DNA of 64,000 nt, taken from positions 1,550,001 to 1,614,000 of the forward strand of contig NZ_CP082292.1 of assembly GCF_019880205.1 (NCBI RefSeq). Reading direction: 5' to 3'. This document shows, one piece after another, positions 7,630 to 16,500 of the stretch; the first letter of the stretch is position 1, and every line of letters begins with the position of its first letter. Source of the stretch: Pantoea alfalfae. Its GTDB lineage: Bacteria > Pseudomonadota > Gammaproteobacteria > Enterobacterales > Enterobacteriaceae. The translations under genes were made by a program, and so were the position numbers. The notes beneath the pieces were generated by a model. The model was not told the origin of the DNA. It saw only the letters and a list, made by a program, of their open reading frames with translations, and did not search any database.

Positions 7630-9290
7630 ACGTGACACCACATACCGCCATGCCGGTGATTTCGGTGGATAAACTGCGCGTTACCGCACAGACCGATCGC
7701 GGCGAAGAGATCGACCTCGTTTCTGACATTCACTTCACGGTGCAGAAGGGCGAGGTGCTGGCGCTGATTGGCGAATCCGGCTCCGGGAAAACCACTATCG
7801 CGATGGCACTAATGGGCTATGCCCGCAGCGGCTGCCGCATCGCCGAGGGCAATATTCACGTTGCCGGCACCGACATTAACAGTCTGACACCGGGCCAGCT
7901 GCGCGCGTTTCGCGGCAATAAAGTCGCCTATATCGCCCAGAGCGCGGCGGCGTCATTTAATCCGGGCATGAAGATCCTCGACCAGGTGATTGAGCCGGTG
8001 GTTATTCACGGCACGATGACCCGTAAAGACGCGAAAGCGAAAGCGATCGGCCTGTTCCGTGAGCTGGCGCTGCCCAATCCCGGGACCATTGGTGACCGGT
8101 TCCCGCACCAGGTGTCGGGTGGTCAGTTACAGCGTCTGATGACGGCGATGGCGCTGATTGGCGATCCCGACGTCGTGATCCTTGATGAGCCTACGACCGC
8201 ACTGGATGTCACCACGCAGGTGGAAGTGCTGAAGGCGTTTCGCCGCGTGGTGGTGCAGCGCGGCGTCACCGCGATTTACGTCAGTCACGATCTGGCCGTG
8301 GTGGCACAGATGGCTGACCGGATTCTGGTGCTGCTGCGCGGTAAAATGGCGGAGTATGGCAGCACCGCGCACCTGATTGGCGCGCCGCAGGCAGAGTACA
8401 CGCGGCTGCTGATGGACGCAGCGCGGCAGAAAGAGCGGCCCAGCAACTGGTGTCCGGCTGCCGCCGATATTCAGCCGCTGCTGGAAGTGCGCGATCTCTA
8501 TGCCGGTTACGGTCCGCGCGGCAGCGACGGCCAGCCAAAAATACGCATTCTGGAGGAGATTAACCTTAAGCTGTGGAAAGGGCAGGCGATTGGCATCATC
8601 GGCGAGTCAGGTTCAGGCAAAACGACGCTGGCTCATGCCATTGCTGGTCTCAACGCGCCGAGCCACGGGCATATCCTGTTTAACGGCCACTATATTGCCG
8701 GCGATATGCAGAAACGTCCTGACAACGAGCTGCGGCGCATTCAGTATGTGTTCCAGATGGCAGATACCGCGCTGAATCCGGCCCATAGCGTTGAGCGCAT
8801 CCTGTCGCGCCCGCTAACGCTGTTTCACGGCCTGAGCGGCGCAGCCCGACAGCAGCGACTTTATCAGCTGCTGGATCTGGTGCAGCTGCCACGCAGCGTA
8901 CTGTGGCGGCGTCCCTGGGCACTCTCCGGCGGTCAGAAGCAGCGCGTCAACCTGGCGCGTGCGCTGGCAGCGGAGCCGGATCTGATTTTGTGTGATGAAG
9001 TGACCTCAGCGCTGGATACTGTGGTCGCCGCCGCCGTCCTCGACTTAATCAGCGAACTGCGCCGCGAACTGGGGCTTTCCGTGATCTTCATCAGCCACGA
9101 CATGCATGCGGTGCGCGCGGTGTGCGACGAAATTGTGGTGATGAAAAGCGGTCGCATCGTCACCCAGCTGGCACGCAACGACTACGACAAGCCGACCAGC
9201 GAGTTGTATTTCGAGCGGCTGAAGCGCGCAGTGCCGGAGCTGCGGCAGGGCTGGCTGGATGAGCATGAAGAGATTTTAAAAGCGGAGTGA
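7626..9290 (+). CDS. Fused two-domain ABC ATPase, dipeptide/opine importer
   Basis: A 554-residue protein with two complete nucleotide-binding domains, equivalent to DppD and DppF joined. Domain 1 has Walker A GESGSGKTT (about 48-56), signature VSGGQLQR and Walker B VVILDEPTTALD. Domain 2 repeats Walker A GESGSGKTT (about 323-331), signature LSGGQKQR and a slightly altered Walker B, LILCDEVTSALD, where Val replaces the usual Pro; the catalytic Glu is kept. Fused importers of this kind occur in GsiA-type glutathione and opine systems. It starts within the permease stop (ATGA) and closes the transporter module. AGTTGCC 9290-9296 and GGCAACT 9310-9316 form a hairpin at its end. Confidence 0.93.
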   Translation: MNVTPHTAMPVISVDKLRVTAQTDRGEEIDLVSDIHFTVQKGEVLALIGESGSGKTTIAMALMGYARSGCRIAEGNIHVAGTDINSLTPGQLRAFRGNKVAYIAQSAAASFNPGMKILDQVIEPVVIHGTMTRKDAKAKAIGLFRELALPNPGTIGDRFPHQVSGGQLQRLMTAMALIGDPDVVILDEPTTALDVTTQVEVLKAFRRVVVQRGVTAIYVSHDLAVVAQMADRILVLLRGKMAEYGSTAHLIGAPQAEYTRLLMDAARQKERPSNWCPAAADIQPLLEVRDLYAGYGPRGSDGQPKIRILEEINLKLWKGQAIGIIGESGSGKTTLAHAIAGLNAPSHGHILFNGHYIAGDMQKRPDNELRRIQYVFQMADTALNPAHSVERILSRPLTLFHGLSGAARQQRLYQLLDLVQLPRSVLWRRPWALSGGQKQRVNLARALAAEPDLILCDEVTSALDTVVAAAVLDLISELRRELGLSVIFISHDMHAVRAVCDEIVVMKSGRIVTQLARNDYDKPTSELYFERLKRAVPELRQGWLDEHEEILKAE

Positions 9291-9428
9291 GTTGCCGCTG
9301 AGCCTTACGGGCAACTGAATTTATCCGTCTGCATAGTACTGATGTGCAAGGCAGGCGGCGTGGGTCAGCGTACAGCGGCGACGTCGCTCTGCGCCAGACC
9401 CGATACTGACAACAGAGGTCATCTTGTT

Positions 9429-10760
9429 ATGCCCGCACCGATTCGTTATGTACAGGACAGTGCTGACTTTCCCGATTCCGCCGATGTGGTGGTGATTGGC
9501 GCCGGTATCGCCGGTGCCGCCGCCACCTGGGAGCTGGCGAAGCAGGGAGTGAAGGTGGTACTGATTGAAAAAGGACTGGTCGGCGCTGAGCAGTCAAGCC
9601 GCAACTGGGGCTGGTGCCGCCAGCAAAACCGTGATGAGCGTGAGCTGCCGCTGATTATCTATGCGCTGCAACGCTGGGGTGAGCTCAGTGAAGAAACCGG
9701 CGAAGAGCTGGGTTTCCGCCGCAGCGGGCTGGTTTACGCCACGCAGGAAGAGTCGGATATCGCGGCCTGGGATAAGTGGAACCAGATGGCGAAAGGCTAT
9801 GGCATGCGCAGTTCGATTCTCACCGCAGAGCAGGCTAAAGCGATGACGCCCGGCAGCACCACAAACTGGCTGGGCGGTCTCTCGTCGCCCACCGATGGTC
9901 ACGCCGAGCCGCGCCTGGCGGCGCCTGGGCTGGTGGCTGGCGCGCAGAAAAAGGGTGCACTGCTGTTTCAGCAGTGCGCCGTGCGGGGACTGGATATCGC
10001 CGCCGGACGGGTCAGCGGCGTCTGGACCGAGCGCGGTCTGATCAAAACCAGCCGGGTTATCTGTGCCGCCGGGGCCTGGACCTCCATGTTCTGCCGTCGT
10101 CACGGCATCGACCTGCCGCTGGGCAACGTGATTGGCACGGCCTTCCGCACGCAGCCCATTGAGCAGGCGATCGCCATGCCGCTCTACACACCGGGCTTCG
10201 CCTGTCGCCCACAAATGGATGGCAGCTATACCGTGTCAGTATCTGGTCGTGGTCGTCTGGAGCCGGGCGCACAGGGGCTGCGCTATGCCCGTCAGTTCTA
10301 TCCGACCTTTAAGAGCCGCCGCAAGAATCTGACCCTGAATCTCGGCCTGTCACCGTTCTTCAACGGCCCTGAGGCGATGGGGGGCTGGTCATTCGACCGC
10401 GAGTCGCCGTTTGAGCGGATGCGCATTCTCGATCCGGCAGCGGATGCAAAAATCGTGGAAGAAGGACTGGCGGCAATGCGGCGTGAATACCCGGCGCTGG
10501 CGAATCTCCGGCTGGCGCAGTCATGGGGCGGCATGATTGACAGCACCCCGGACGCCATTCCGGTTATCTCCACCGTGGCGAAACTGCCGGGGCTGGTGCT
10601 CTCGGCGGGTTACAGCGCCCACGGTTTCGGTATCGGACCGGGTGCCGGACGACTGGCCGCCGATCTGGCGACCGACGCCACACCCATCGTTGACCCGACC
10701 CCTTACCGCTACAGCCGTCTGGTTGACGGCAGCGGACTTGACACGCCAGGCATGATGTAA
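9429..10760 (+). CDS. Second FAD-dependent oxidoreductase, DAO family
   Basis: A 443-residue DAO-family flavoenzyme with N-terminal VVVIGAGIAGAA nucleotide-binding motif (about 20-31), the EQSSRNWGW flavin-contact segment and a C-terminal GYSAHGFGIGPGAG block. It is clearly different from the enzyme at 2817-4094 (SSRNWGW versus SARNGGH), so this is not a recent duplication. It probably deaminates or demethylates an amine or amino acid carried in by the adjacent importer. The start at 9429 has AGAGGT upstream; upstream in-frame codons lack a ribosome site. The gap of 138 bases before it holds a hairpin and no gene, so mRNA processing or a weak internal promoter is possible. Confidence 0.85.
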   Translation: MPAPIRYVQDSADFPDSADVVVIGAGIAGAAATWELAKQGVKVVLIEKGLVGAEQSSRNWGWCRQQNRDERELPLIIYALQRWGELSEETGEELGFRRSGLVYATQEESDIAAWDKWNQMAKGYGMRSSILTAEQAKAMTPGSTTNWLGGLSSPTDGHAEPRLAAPGLVAGAQKKGALLFQQCAVRGLDIAAGRVSGVWTERGLIKTSRVICAAGAWTSMFCRRHGIDLPLGNVIGTAFRTQPIEQAIAMPLYTPGFACRPQMDGSYTVSVSGRGRLEPGAQGLRYARQFYPTFKSRRKNLTLNLGLSPFFNGPEAMGGWSFDRESPFERMRILDPAADAKIVEEGLAAMRREYPALANLRLAQSWGGMIDSTPDAIPVISTVAKLPGLVLSAGYSAHGFGIGPGAGRLAADLATDATPIVDPTPYRYSRLVDGSGLDTPGMM

Positions 10761-10771
10761 GGAGAACGCGA

Positions 10772-11614
10772 ATGAGCCTGACAATACGCGCAATGACGCC
10801 AGACGATCTCGACCCATGTTTCGCCTTAACGCAGGCGCTGAAATGGCCCCACCGACGTGAAGACTGGCAGCTGGCGTTACAACTGGGCGAAGGCACAGTA
10901 ATAGAAGAGCAGGGCAAACTGATGGGCAGCGCTGTGCTCTGGCGCTGGGGTGACCGTGCCGCCACGGTGGGACTGGTGATTATCGATAACCAGCAGCAGG
11001 GACGCGGCCTCGGCAAGCAACTGATGCTGGCGCAGCTGGAAAAACTGCCCGACGTTAACGTGCGTCTGCATGCCACCGAAATGGGCAAAGGGCTGTATGA
11101 AAAACTTGGCTTTGTCAGCTGTGGTGAGATCCGTCAGCACCAGACGCGTGCAGTTACCACGCTGCCAGAGGTGGTGATCCCCGCGGGGCTGAAACTGCGC
11201 CCGGCGACAGTAGCCGATCGTGACACGCTGGTCACGCTGGATCAGCAGGCACACGGCATGCATCGTCCGGCGCTGATTGAGCATTTAGTGCGCGACTGCC
11301 AGACGGTGCTCTTAGAGGACGCGGCACAGCGGATTCAGGGCTTCGCCAGCCTGCGCCGCTTTGGTCACGGCTGGGCGATTGGCCCGGTGATAGCGGCGGA
11401 TTTCCCGATGGCTCAGGCGCTGGTCGCCTCGCTGATGCAGTCGCTGCAGGGTGAGTTTCTGCGCATCGACACCGATGCCGCGCTGCCGATGGCAGCCTGG
11501 CTTGAACGTCTTGGTATCCCTCAGGTCGATGCGCCCACCACCATGGTGCGCGGCACGCCCTGGACGCCGCAGGGTATGCACGCATTTGGACTGATGACGC
11601 AGGCGATGGCCTGA
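10772..11614 (+). CDS. GNAT acetyltransferase with second C-terminal domain
   Basis: A 280-residue protein. Residues ~1-130 form a GNAT domain: the acetyl-CoA pyrophosphate loop is QQQGRGLGKQ and the fold ends with LYEKLGF. Residues ~135-280 resemble the C-terminal domain of YitH-type double-domain GNAT proteins and lack a clear second CoA loop. It would transfer an acetyl group to an amine. AAGGAG precedes the ATG by seven bases. The gene is 11 bases after the second oxidoreductase and shares a TGATG junction with the next gene. In context it could acetylate an amine intermediate before oxidation, with the M20 enzyme at 12542 removing the group later; this is inference. Confidence 0.82.
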   Translation: MSLTIRAMTPDDLDPCFALTQALKWPHRREDWQLALQLGEGTVIEEQGKLMGSAVLWRWGDRAATVGLVIIDNQQQGRGLGKQLMLAQLEKLPDVNVRLHATEMGKGLYEKLGFVSCGEIRQHQTRAVTTLPEVVIPAGLKLRPATVADRDTLVTLDQQAHGMHRPALIEHLVRDCQTVLLEDAAQRIQGFASLRRFGHGWAIGPVIAADFPMAQALVASLMQSLQGEFLRIDTDAALPMAAWLERLGIPQVDAPTTMVRGTPWTPQGMHAFGLMTQAMA

Positions 11615-12540
11615 TGCATATCGTCTATAAATCGGAGCCGGAACGAGGCCGGATCTGGCAGCGCTGGCTGGCGGAACATGCGCCTGATATTCAGCTGCAT
11701 CTCTGGCCGGAGACCGGTGATCCGGAGCAGGTTGAGGCGCTGGTCGCCTGGCAGCCACCAGTTGACATTCCGGCGCTGTTTCCCCGCCTGAAACTGCTGT
11801 TCTCGGTGGGGGCCGGTGCCGATCAGTTTGACTTCAGCACGCTGCCGCCCGACCTGCCGGTAATCAGAATGATCGAGCCAGGCCTGACGCAGGGCATGGT
11901 GGAATATGTCACCTTCGCGGTGCTCGGTCTGCATCGCGACATGCCGCGCTATTTCCATCAGCAACGCCAGCAACAGTGGCAGCCTCATGCAGCCATACCT
12001 GCCGGGCAGCGTCGGGTCGGCGTGATGGGGCTTGGCGAACTGGGGCAGGCCGCGTTAGCCTGGCTGGTGGCGCTGGGCTTTGACTGCGCAGGCTGGAGCC
12101 GCACACCGCGCGAGTGCCCCGGTGTGCGCTGCTGGCACGGCGCGGATCAACTCGCTGACTTCCTGGCGCACAGCGAGATTCTGGTCTGCCTGCTGCCGCT
12201 GACCGACACCACCCAGGGTTTGCTGAATCAGTCCCTGTTCAGCCAGCTACCGCACGGCGCGGCGCTGGTACAGGCCGGACGCGGCCCGCAGCTGAATCAT
12301 GATGATCTGCTGCAGGCGCTGGAGAGCGGTCAGCTCCGCGCCGCCGTCATTGACGTCACCGATCCGGAGCCGTTACCACCGGGCCATCCCTTCTGGCACC
12401 ATCCCGCCATCTGGCTGACGCCGCACATTGCCAGCCAGACGCAGAATGAGAGTGCCATTGCGGCCCTGCTGGAGAATCTGCGGCGCTACCAGCGTGGTGA
12501 GCCGCTGCACGGTGAGATTGACCGTTCGCGAGGATATTAA
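11614..12540 (+). CDS. D-isomer-specific 2-hydroxyacid dehydrogenase, GhrA-like
   Basis: A 308-residue NAD(P)-linked dehydrogenase of the glyoxylate/hydroxypyruvate reductase group. The Rossmann motif VGVMGLGELG is at about 135-144; catalytic Arg223 (AGRG), Glu252 (DPEPLP) and His271 (TPHIAS) are all present. It interconverts a 2-oxo acid with a D-2-hydroxy acid. The start overlaps the preceding stop as TGATG (11612-11616), so translation is coupled. It may reduce an oxo acid or glyoxylate released by the oxidoreductases, or remove a dead-end product; the sequence does not decide. Confidence 0.9.
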   Translation: MHIVYKSEPERGRIWQRWLAEHAPDIQLHLWPETGDPEQVEALVAWQPPVDIPALFPRLKLLFSVGAGADQFDFSTLPPDLPVIRMIEPGLTQGMVEYVTFAVLGLHRDMPRYFHQQRQQQWQPHAAIPAGQRRVGVMGLGELGQAALAWLVALGFDCAGWSRTPRECPGVRCWHGADQLADFLAHSEILVCLLPLTDTTQGLLNQSLFSQLPHGAALVQAGRGPQLNHDDLLQALESGQLRAAVIDVTDPEPLPPGHPFWHHPAIWLTPHIASQTQNESAIAALLENLRRYQRGEPLHGEIDRSRGY

Positions 12541-12541
12541 G

Positions 12542-13675
12542 ATGGAACATTTAGTGGTACTGCGCCGCGACCTGCATGTGCACCCGGAGCTGGGTTTTCA
12601 GGAGCAGCGCACCAGCGACATCGTGGCGAACTTCCTGCACCAGCTGGGCATCGAGGTGCATCGCGGCATCGGTAAAACCGGCGTGGTCGGGATACTGAAA
12701 AAGGGCACCAGTGAACGCATGATTGGCCTGCGCGCCGATATGGATGCGCTGCCGATGCAGGATCAAGGCGGCACGGAATGGCAAAGTCAGGCAGAGCAGG
12801 TGAGTCACGCCTGCGGCCACGATGGTCACACCGTGATGCTGCTGGGTGCCGCTGAAAAACTGGCGCGGGACGTCAGCTTTGACGGCAGCGTCTGCTTTAT
12901 CTTCCAGCCTGCTGAAGAGGGACTGGCGGGTGCAAAAGCGATGATCGACGACGGCCTCTTCAGCCGCTTTCCCTGTGAGGCGGTCTACGCCATTCACAAC
13001 TGGCCGGAACTGCCGCTCGGTCAGGTACAGACCCGCCCTGGCCCGATTATGGCAGCGGCCGACCGCTTTGATATCAGGGTGCTGGGCGGCGGCGGCCACG
13101 CCGCGCAGCCGCACCTTACACGCGACACCCTGCTGGCGGTCAGCGAGCTGGTGGTGCAGCTCAATACGCTGGTTTCACGCGCACTCGACCCGTGTGAAAC
13201 CGCGCTGCTCACCGTCACACGGATGCAGGGTGGCTTTTCACACAACATGATCCCGGCCGAGGCGAGTATCACCGGCACGGTGCGTACCTTCAGCCCGGCG
13301 GCGCAGGATACGATTGAAGCGCGGCTGCGCCAGATGGCGGAGCACGTCACGGCGGCTCATGGCCTGCGCGCAGAAGTGAACTATCAGCGTTACTACCCGG
13401 CGACGATTAACAGCGCGACGGAAGCGCAGTTTTGTCTGGAGGCGCTGACGCAGGCGGGCATACCGGTTGACACCGCGGCCAGACCCGCGCTCACCTCGGA
13501 AGATTTCGCTTTTATGTTACAGGCGTGTCCCGGTGCCTATCTGTGGCTGGGATCGGCACCCTGCAAGCCATTGCACCATGCCGCTTATGACTTCAACGAT
13601 GCGCTGATCCCGCATGGCGTTAACGTTTTTGTCGCGCTGGTACGCCAGGCGCTGGCAGAGAAATTTCCCTGCTGA
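12542..13675 (+). CDS. M20 family metallo-amidohydrolase (HipO-like)
   Basis: A 377-residue M20D peptidase/amidohydrolase. Visible metal-site motifs are RADMDALPM, HACGHDGH, QPAEEG and the late HHAAYDFND. Relatives (hippurate hydrolase, N-acetyl-diaminopimelate deacetylase, indole-acetyl amino acid hydrolases) cleave an N-acyl amino acid into acid plus amino acid. The ATG at 12542 lies one base after the previous stop with GAGG upstream. In this operon it is the natural candidate to remove an acyl group from an omega-amino acid before transamination, or to hydrolyse an imported N-acyl amino acid. Confidence 0.9.
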   Translation: MEHLVVLRRDLHVHPELGFQEQRTSDIVANFLHQLGIEVHRGIGKTGVVGILKKGTSERMIGLRADMDALPMQDQGGTEWQSQAEQVSHACGHDGHTVMLLGAAEKLARDVSFDGSVCFIFQPAEEGLAGAKAMIDDGLFSRFPCEAVYAIHNWPELPLGQVQTRPGPIMAAADRFDIRVLGGGGHAAQPHLTRDTLLAVSELVVQLNTLVSRALDPCETALLTVTRMQGGFSHNMIPAEASITGTVRTFSPAAQDTIEARLRQMAEHVTAAHGLRAEVNYQRYYPATINSATEAQFCLEALTQAGIPVDTAARPALTSEDFAFMLQACPGAYLWLGSAPCKPLHHAAYDFNDALIPHGVNVFVALVRQALAEKFPC

Positions 13676-13788
13676 ATGCAGCGGGATTTTGACAGGAAAT
13701 GCCGCTGCCTCGGAAATTACGGCAGCGTGAGAAACCAGCGGGTTGCGATACTTGAGCCAACCGAACGTTACGTGGATGAGGGTTTAAA

Positions 13789-15105
13789 ATGCAGAATGTC
13801 ATGGCAGAGCAGCAAGCATACTCCGATAACAGCCTGTTACTGGATGCACGCGAGCAGAACGTGCCGCGCGGTGTAGTGACCGCCCATCCGCTGGTGATTG
13901 AACGCGCCAGAGGCAGTGAAGTGTGGGACGTTGAGGGCAATCGCTATCTCGACTTTGTTGGCGGCATCGGCGTGCTGAATGTCGGTCACAATCACCCGGC
14001 GGTAGTCAATGCGGTGACCCGCCAGCTTGGTCTGGTGTCACACGCCTGTTTTCAGGTGGTGGCCTATCCGGGCTACATTGAGCTGGCGCAGCGGCTGAAT
14101 AGACTGGTGGGTGGCGATGAGGCGTACAAAAGTGTCTTCTTCACCAGCGGCGCCGAAGCGGTGGAAAATGCGGTGAAGATTGCCCGCTCACACACCCAGC
14201 GCCCCGGCATTATCGCGTTTGATGGCGCGTTTCATGGCCGCACCCTGCTGGGCGTCACCCTGACCGGCATGTCCGCGCCATACAAACAGAACTTTGGCCC
14301 GTTCCCCGGCGACATCTATCGTCTTCCCTTCCCGAATCCACTGCACGGCGTGACGGAAGCGGACTGCCTGAAGGCGCTGGATCAGCTATTCGCGGTGCAG
14401 ATCCTGCCGGAGCGTGTGGCGGCGATTATCATTGAGCCGGTTCAGGGCGACGGCGGCTTCCTGCCCGCTGGCCCGGCATTTATGCAGGCGTTGCGTCGCA
14501 TTACCAGCCAGCACGGCATTCTGCTGATTTGTGATGAAATCCAGTCCGGCTTCGGGCGTACCGGCACGATGTTCGCCTTCCAGCAACTGGGTATCAAACC
14601 CGATTTAGTCACGCTGGCGAAAAGCCTGGGCGGGGGGCTGCCGATTTCTGGCGTGGTGGGGCGTGCGGAGATCATGGAGGCACCGACGCCTGGCGGGTTA
14701 GGCGGTACTTATGGCGGCAACGCACTGGCCTGTGCGGCGGCACTGGCGGTGCTGGATCTGTTTGAGCATGAGAACCTGCTGCAGCGTTCCTGTCAGCTCG
14801 GCGAACAGCTCAATGCCCGTCTGCGACAGCTGGCGGATAAATATGCCTGCATCGGTGACGTGCGCGGTGTGGGCTTCATGCAGGCGGTAGAAATTCTTGA
14901 TTTCGAAACCGGTCGTCCCGATGCGGCGCTGACCCAGAAGATCCTCGACAGCGCCTGTCAGGAAGGACTGCTGCTGATTAAGTGCGGCCTGCATCGCAAC
15001 ACCATCCGTTTCCTGGCACCGCTGGTCACTACCGACTCACAGCTGGAAGAGGCGCTGCATATTTTCGATATTGCGCTGGCACGTGCCACCGGCCGGCTGG
15101 GTTAA
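13789..15105 (+). CDS. Class III (omega) aminotransferase, GabT-like
   Basis: A 438-residue PLP enzyme of the 4-aminobutyrate/acetylornithine aminotransferase group. Pyridoxal phosphate would bind Lys278 (TLAKSLGGG) with Asp249 (CDEIQSGFGR) at the ring nitrogen. It moves an omega-amino group to an oxo acid, giving a semialdehyde. GAGGG lies about seven bases before the ATG. A 113-base gap separates it from the M20 gene and holds a 7-bp hairpin (13703-13709 with 13721-13727) but no gene. GABA is a plausible substrate given the gabD fragment at the window start. Confidence 0.88.
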   Translation: MQNVMAEQQAYSDNSLLLDAREQNVPRGVVTAHPLVIERARGSEVWDVEGNRYLDFVGGIGVLNVGHNHPAVVNAVTRQLGLVSHACFQVVAYPGYIELAQRLNRLVGGDEAYKSVFFTSGAEAVENAVKIARSHTQRPGIIAFDGAFHGRTLLGVTLTGMSAPYKQNFGPFPGDIYRLPFPNPLHGVTEADCLKALDQLFAVQILPERVAAIIIEPVQGDGGFLPAGPAFMQALRRITSQHGILLICDEIQSGFGRTGTMFAFQQLGIKPDLVTLAKSLGGGLPISGVVGRAEIMEAPTPGGLGGTYGGNALACAAALAVLDLFEHENLLQRSCQLGEQLNARLRQLADKYACIGDVRGVGFMQAVEILDFETGRPDAALTQKILDSACQEGLLLIKCGLHRNTIRFLAPLVTTDSQLEEALHIFDIALARATGRLG

Positions 15106-15270
15106 ACCGTATTCCTCATTGATTTTGTTAGAGTAATTTGAAAATCTCCCGCTGGTATAACCACTGCGAAGCGCTGGCGCGTTTACGGTAAAGCATGTTA
15201 TATCTTCGGGAGGTTCTGAACATTTGATTGCGCGCCTGGCCCAACAGGCTCTGACAATGAGGGGGGTGCT

Positions 15271-15783
15271 ATGAACGGCTTAATGAAACTCGACCGCATC
15301 GACATCAACATCCTGGTGCAACTCCAGAAAGATGGCCGTATCAGCAACGTTAACCTCGCCGACGCCGTAGGCCTCTCGCCCAGCCCCTGTCTGCAACGGG
15401 TCAAACGTCTGGAACAGGCCGGTTTTATCACCGGTTATGAAGCGCACATTAATCTCACCCGCATCACTGATTCAGTGACTGTCTTTACCGAAGTCACCCT
15501 GTCCGGCCATCGCCGCGAAGATTTTATGAAATTTGAAAGTGCGATGCGCGACGTCGATGAACTGATGGAGTGCCATCTGATCACCGGCGGCTATGACTAT
15601 CTGCTGCGCTTTATTACCCGCAGCATTGAACATTACCAGGAAGTGATTGAGAAGATGCTCGACGCGCAGATCGGCATCGATAAGTACTTCAGCTATATCG
15701 TCATCAAATCCCCGATCATGAAAAGCAGCGTGCCATTACGCTCGCTCATCGGCAAACATAACTCAGTCGAATTCGGCGTATAA
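15271..15783 (+). CDS. Lrp/AsnC family transcriptional regulator
   Basis: A 170-residue Lrp/AsnC protein: N-terminal winged helix-turn-helix (about residues 6-60, LDRIDINILVQLQKDGR then LADAVGLSPSPCLQRV) and C-terminal RAM ligand-binding domain (about 70-155, containing HLITGGYDYLLR). Such regulators sense amino acids and control transport or catabolism genes. GAGGGGGG lies about five bases before the ATG at 15271; the next ATG (15283) is where many relatives begin, so a four-residue shorter form is possible. It is downstream of the aminotransferase and upstream of the hydantoinase cluster and may control either. A GC-rich imperfect hairpin follows the stop (about 15794-15823). Confidence 0.9.
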   Translation: MNGLMKLDRIDINILVQLQKDGRISNVNLADAVGLSPSPCLQRVKRLEQAGFITGYEAHINLTRITDSVTVFTEVTLSGHRREDFMKFESAMRDVDELMECHLITGGYDYLLRFITRSIEHYQEVIEKMLDAQIGIDKYFSYIVIKSPIMKSSVPLRSLIGKHNSVEFGV

Positions 15784-16035
15784 CGGGCGGTCGCCTCTCG
15801 CCACCTCCCCGGTGGAGAGGGCGGCCACACGCATTGTCTCTGTCTGCTGTTCCCCCCACCCACCTTTGTTCACAGACGGGCTTCCTTTCCCCTTTAACCT
15901 TTGCGATTTTTCCCTCAGCATAAAATTTTTTCCCTGCCCAAAATTCAGTCGCTCTGTCCGGTTTTGTCGCTTGCTACGGCCTCAATCGTTGAGCGAACCC
16001 TTTTACACTGAATTCAACCGATACAAGGAGTTGTG

Positions 16036-16482
16036 ATGGACTCACTACTGATTGCTGACCAGCAGTGGCAGCGCGATGCGTTCACTGTCTCTACCGATCG
16101 CCAGCGGCTCGATCTGGCCTGGATCCACATCCAGCTGGCGGAGAAGTCGTACTGGGCCAAAGGCCAGCCGGAAGCGAAAACCCGGCGGACGATTGCCGGT
16201 TCGCTGCCGTTTGGCCTCTATCACCAGCAGGCACAGATTGGCTTTGCCCGACTAATCACCGACTACACCCGCTTTGGCTGGCTGTGCGACGTGATAATTG
16301 ATGAAAACTGGCGTGGTCACGGGCTGGGTAGCTGGCTGGCGACCTGTGTTCGTGAACACCCGGAGCTGCAAACGGTGCATCGCTGGATGCTCTCAACCCA
16401 GGATGCGCATCAGGTCTACCAACGGCTCGGCTGGCGTGTGGTGCAGCATCCCGAGGCGCTGATGGAATTTCCCCCTTCCTGA
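16036..16482 (+). CDS. GNAT family N-acetyltransferase
   Basis: A 148-residue single-domain GNAT protein. The acetyl-CoA loop is WRGHGLGSWL (about 94-103) and the fold ends with VYQRLGWR, as in the family. The substrate is unknown. AAGGAG (16025-16030) sits five bases before the ATG at 16036, which decides against the GTG at 16033. It is 18 bases upstream of hyuA and probably the first gene of that operon. The preceding 252 bases hold an imperfect hairpin near the regulator stop and an A/T-rich promoter-like stretch around 15905-16010, with no convincing gene. Confidence 0.83.
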   Translation: MDSLLIADQQWQRDAFTVSTDRQRLDLAWIHIQLAEKSYWAKGQPEAKTRRTIAGSLPFGLYHQQAQIGFARLITDYTRFGWLCDVIIDENWRGHGLGSWLATCVREHPELQTVHRWMLSTQDAHQVYQRLGWRVVQHPEALMEFPPS

Positions 16483-16500
16483 CACTGGAGTTAACCCGAT

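Noticed and set aside
15143..15158. Weak sigma-54-like sequence (TGGTATAACCACTGCG) before the Lrp gene
   Set aside because: Spacing is right, but only the core GG/GC and a few other bases match; it lacks the quality of the sites at 540 and 24474.
15812..16036. 74-codon plus-strand frame before the GNAT gene
   Set aside because: No ribosome site, low-complexity composition, and it occupies the likely promoter and leader of the downstream operon.
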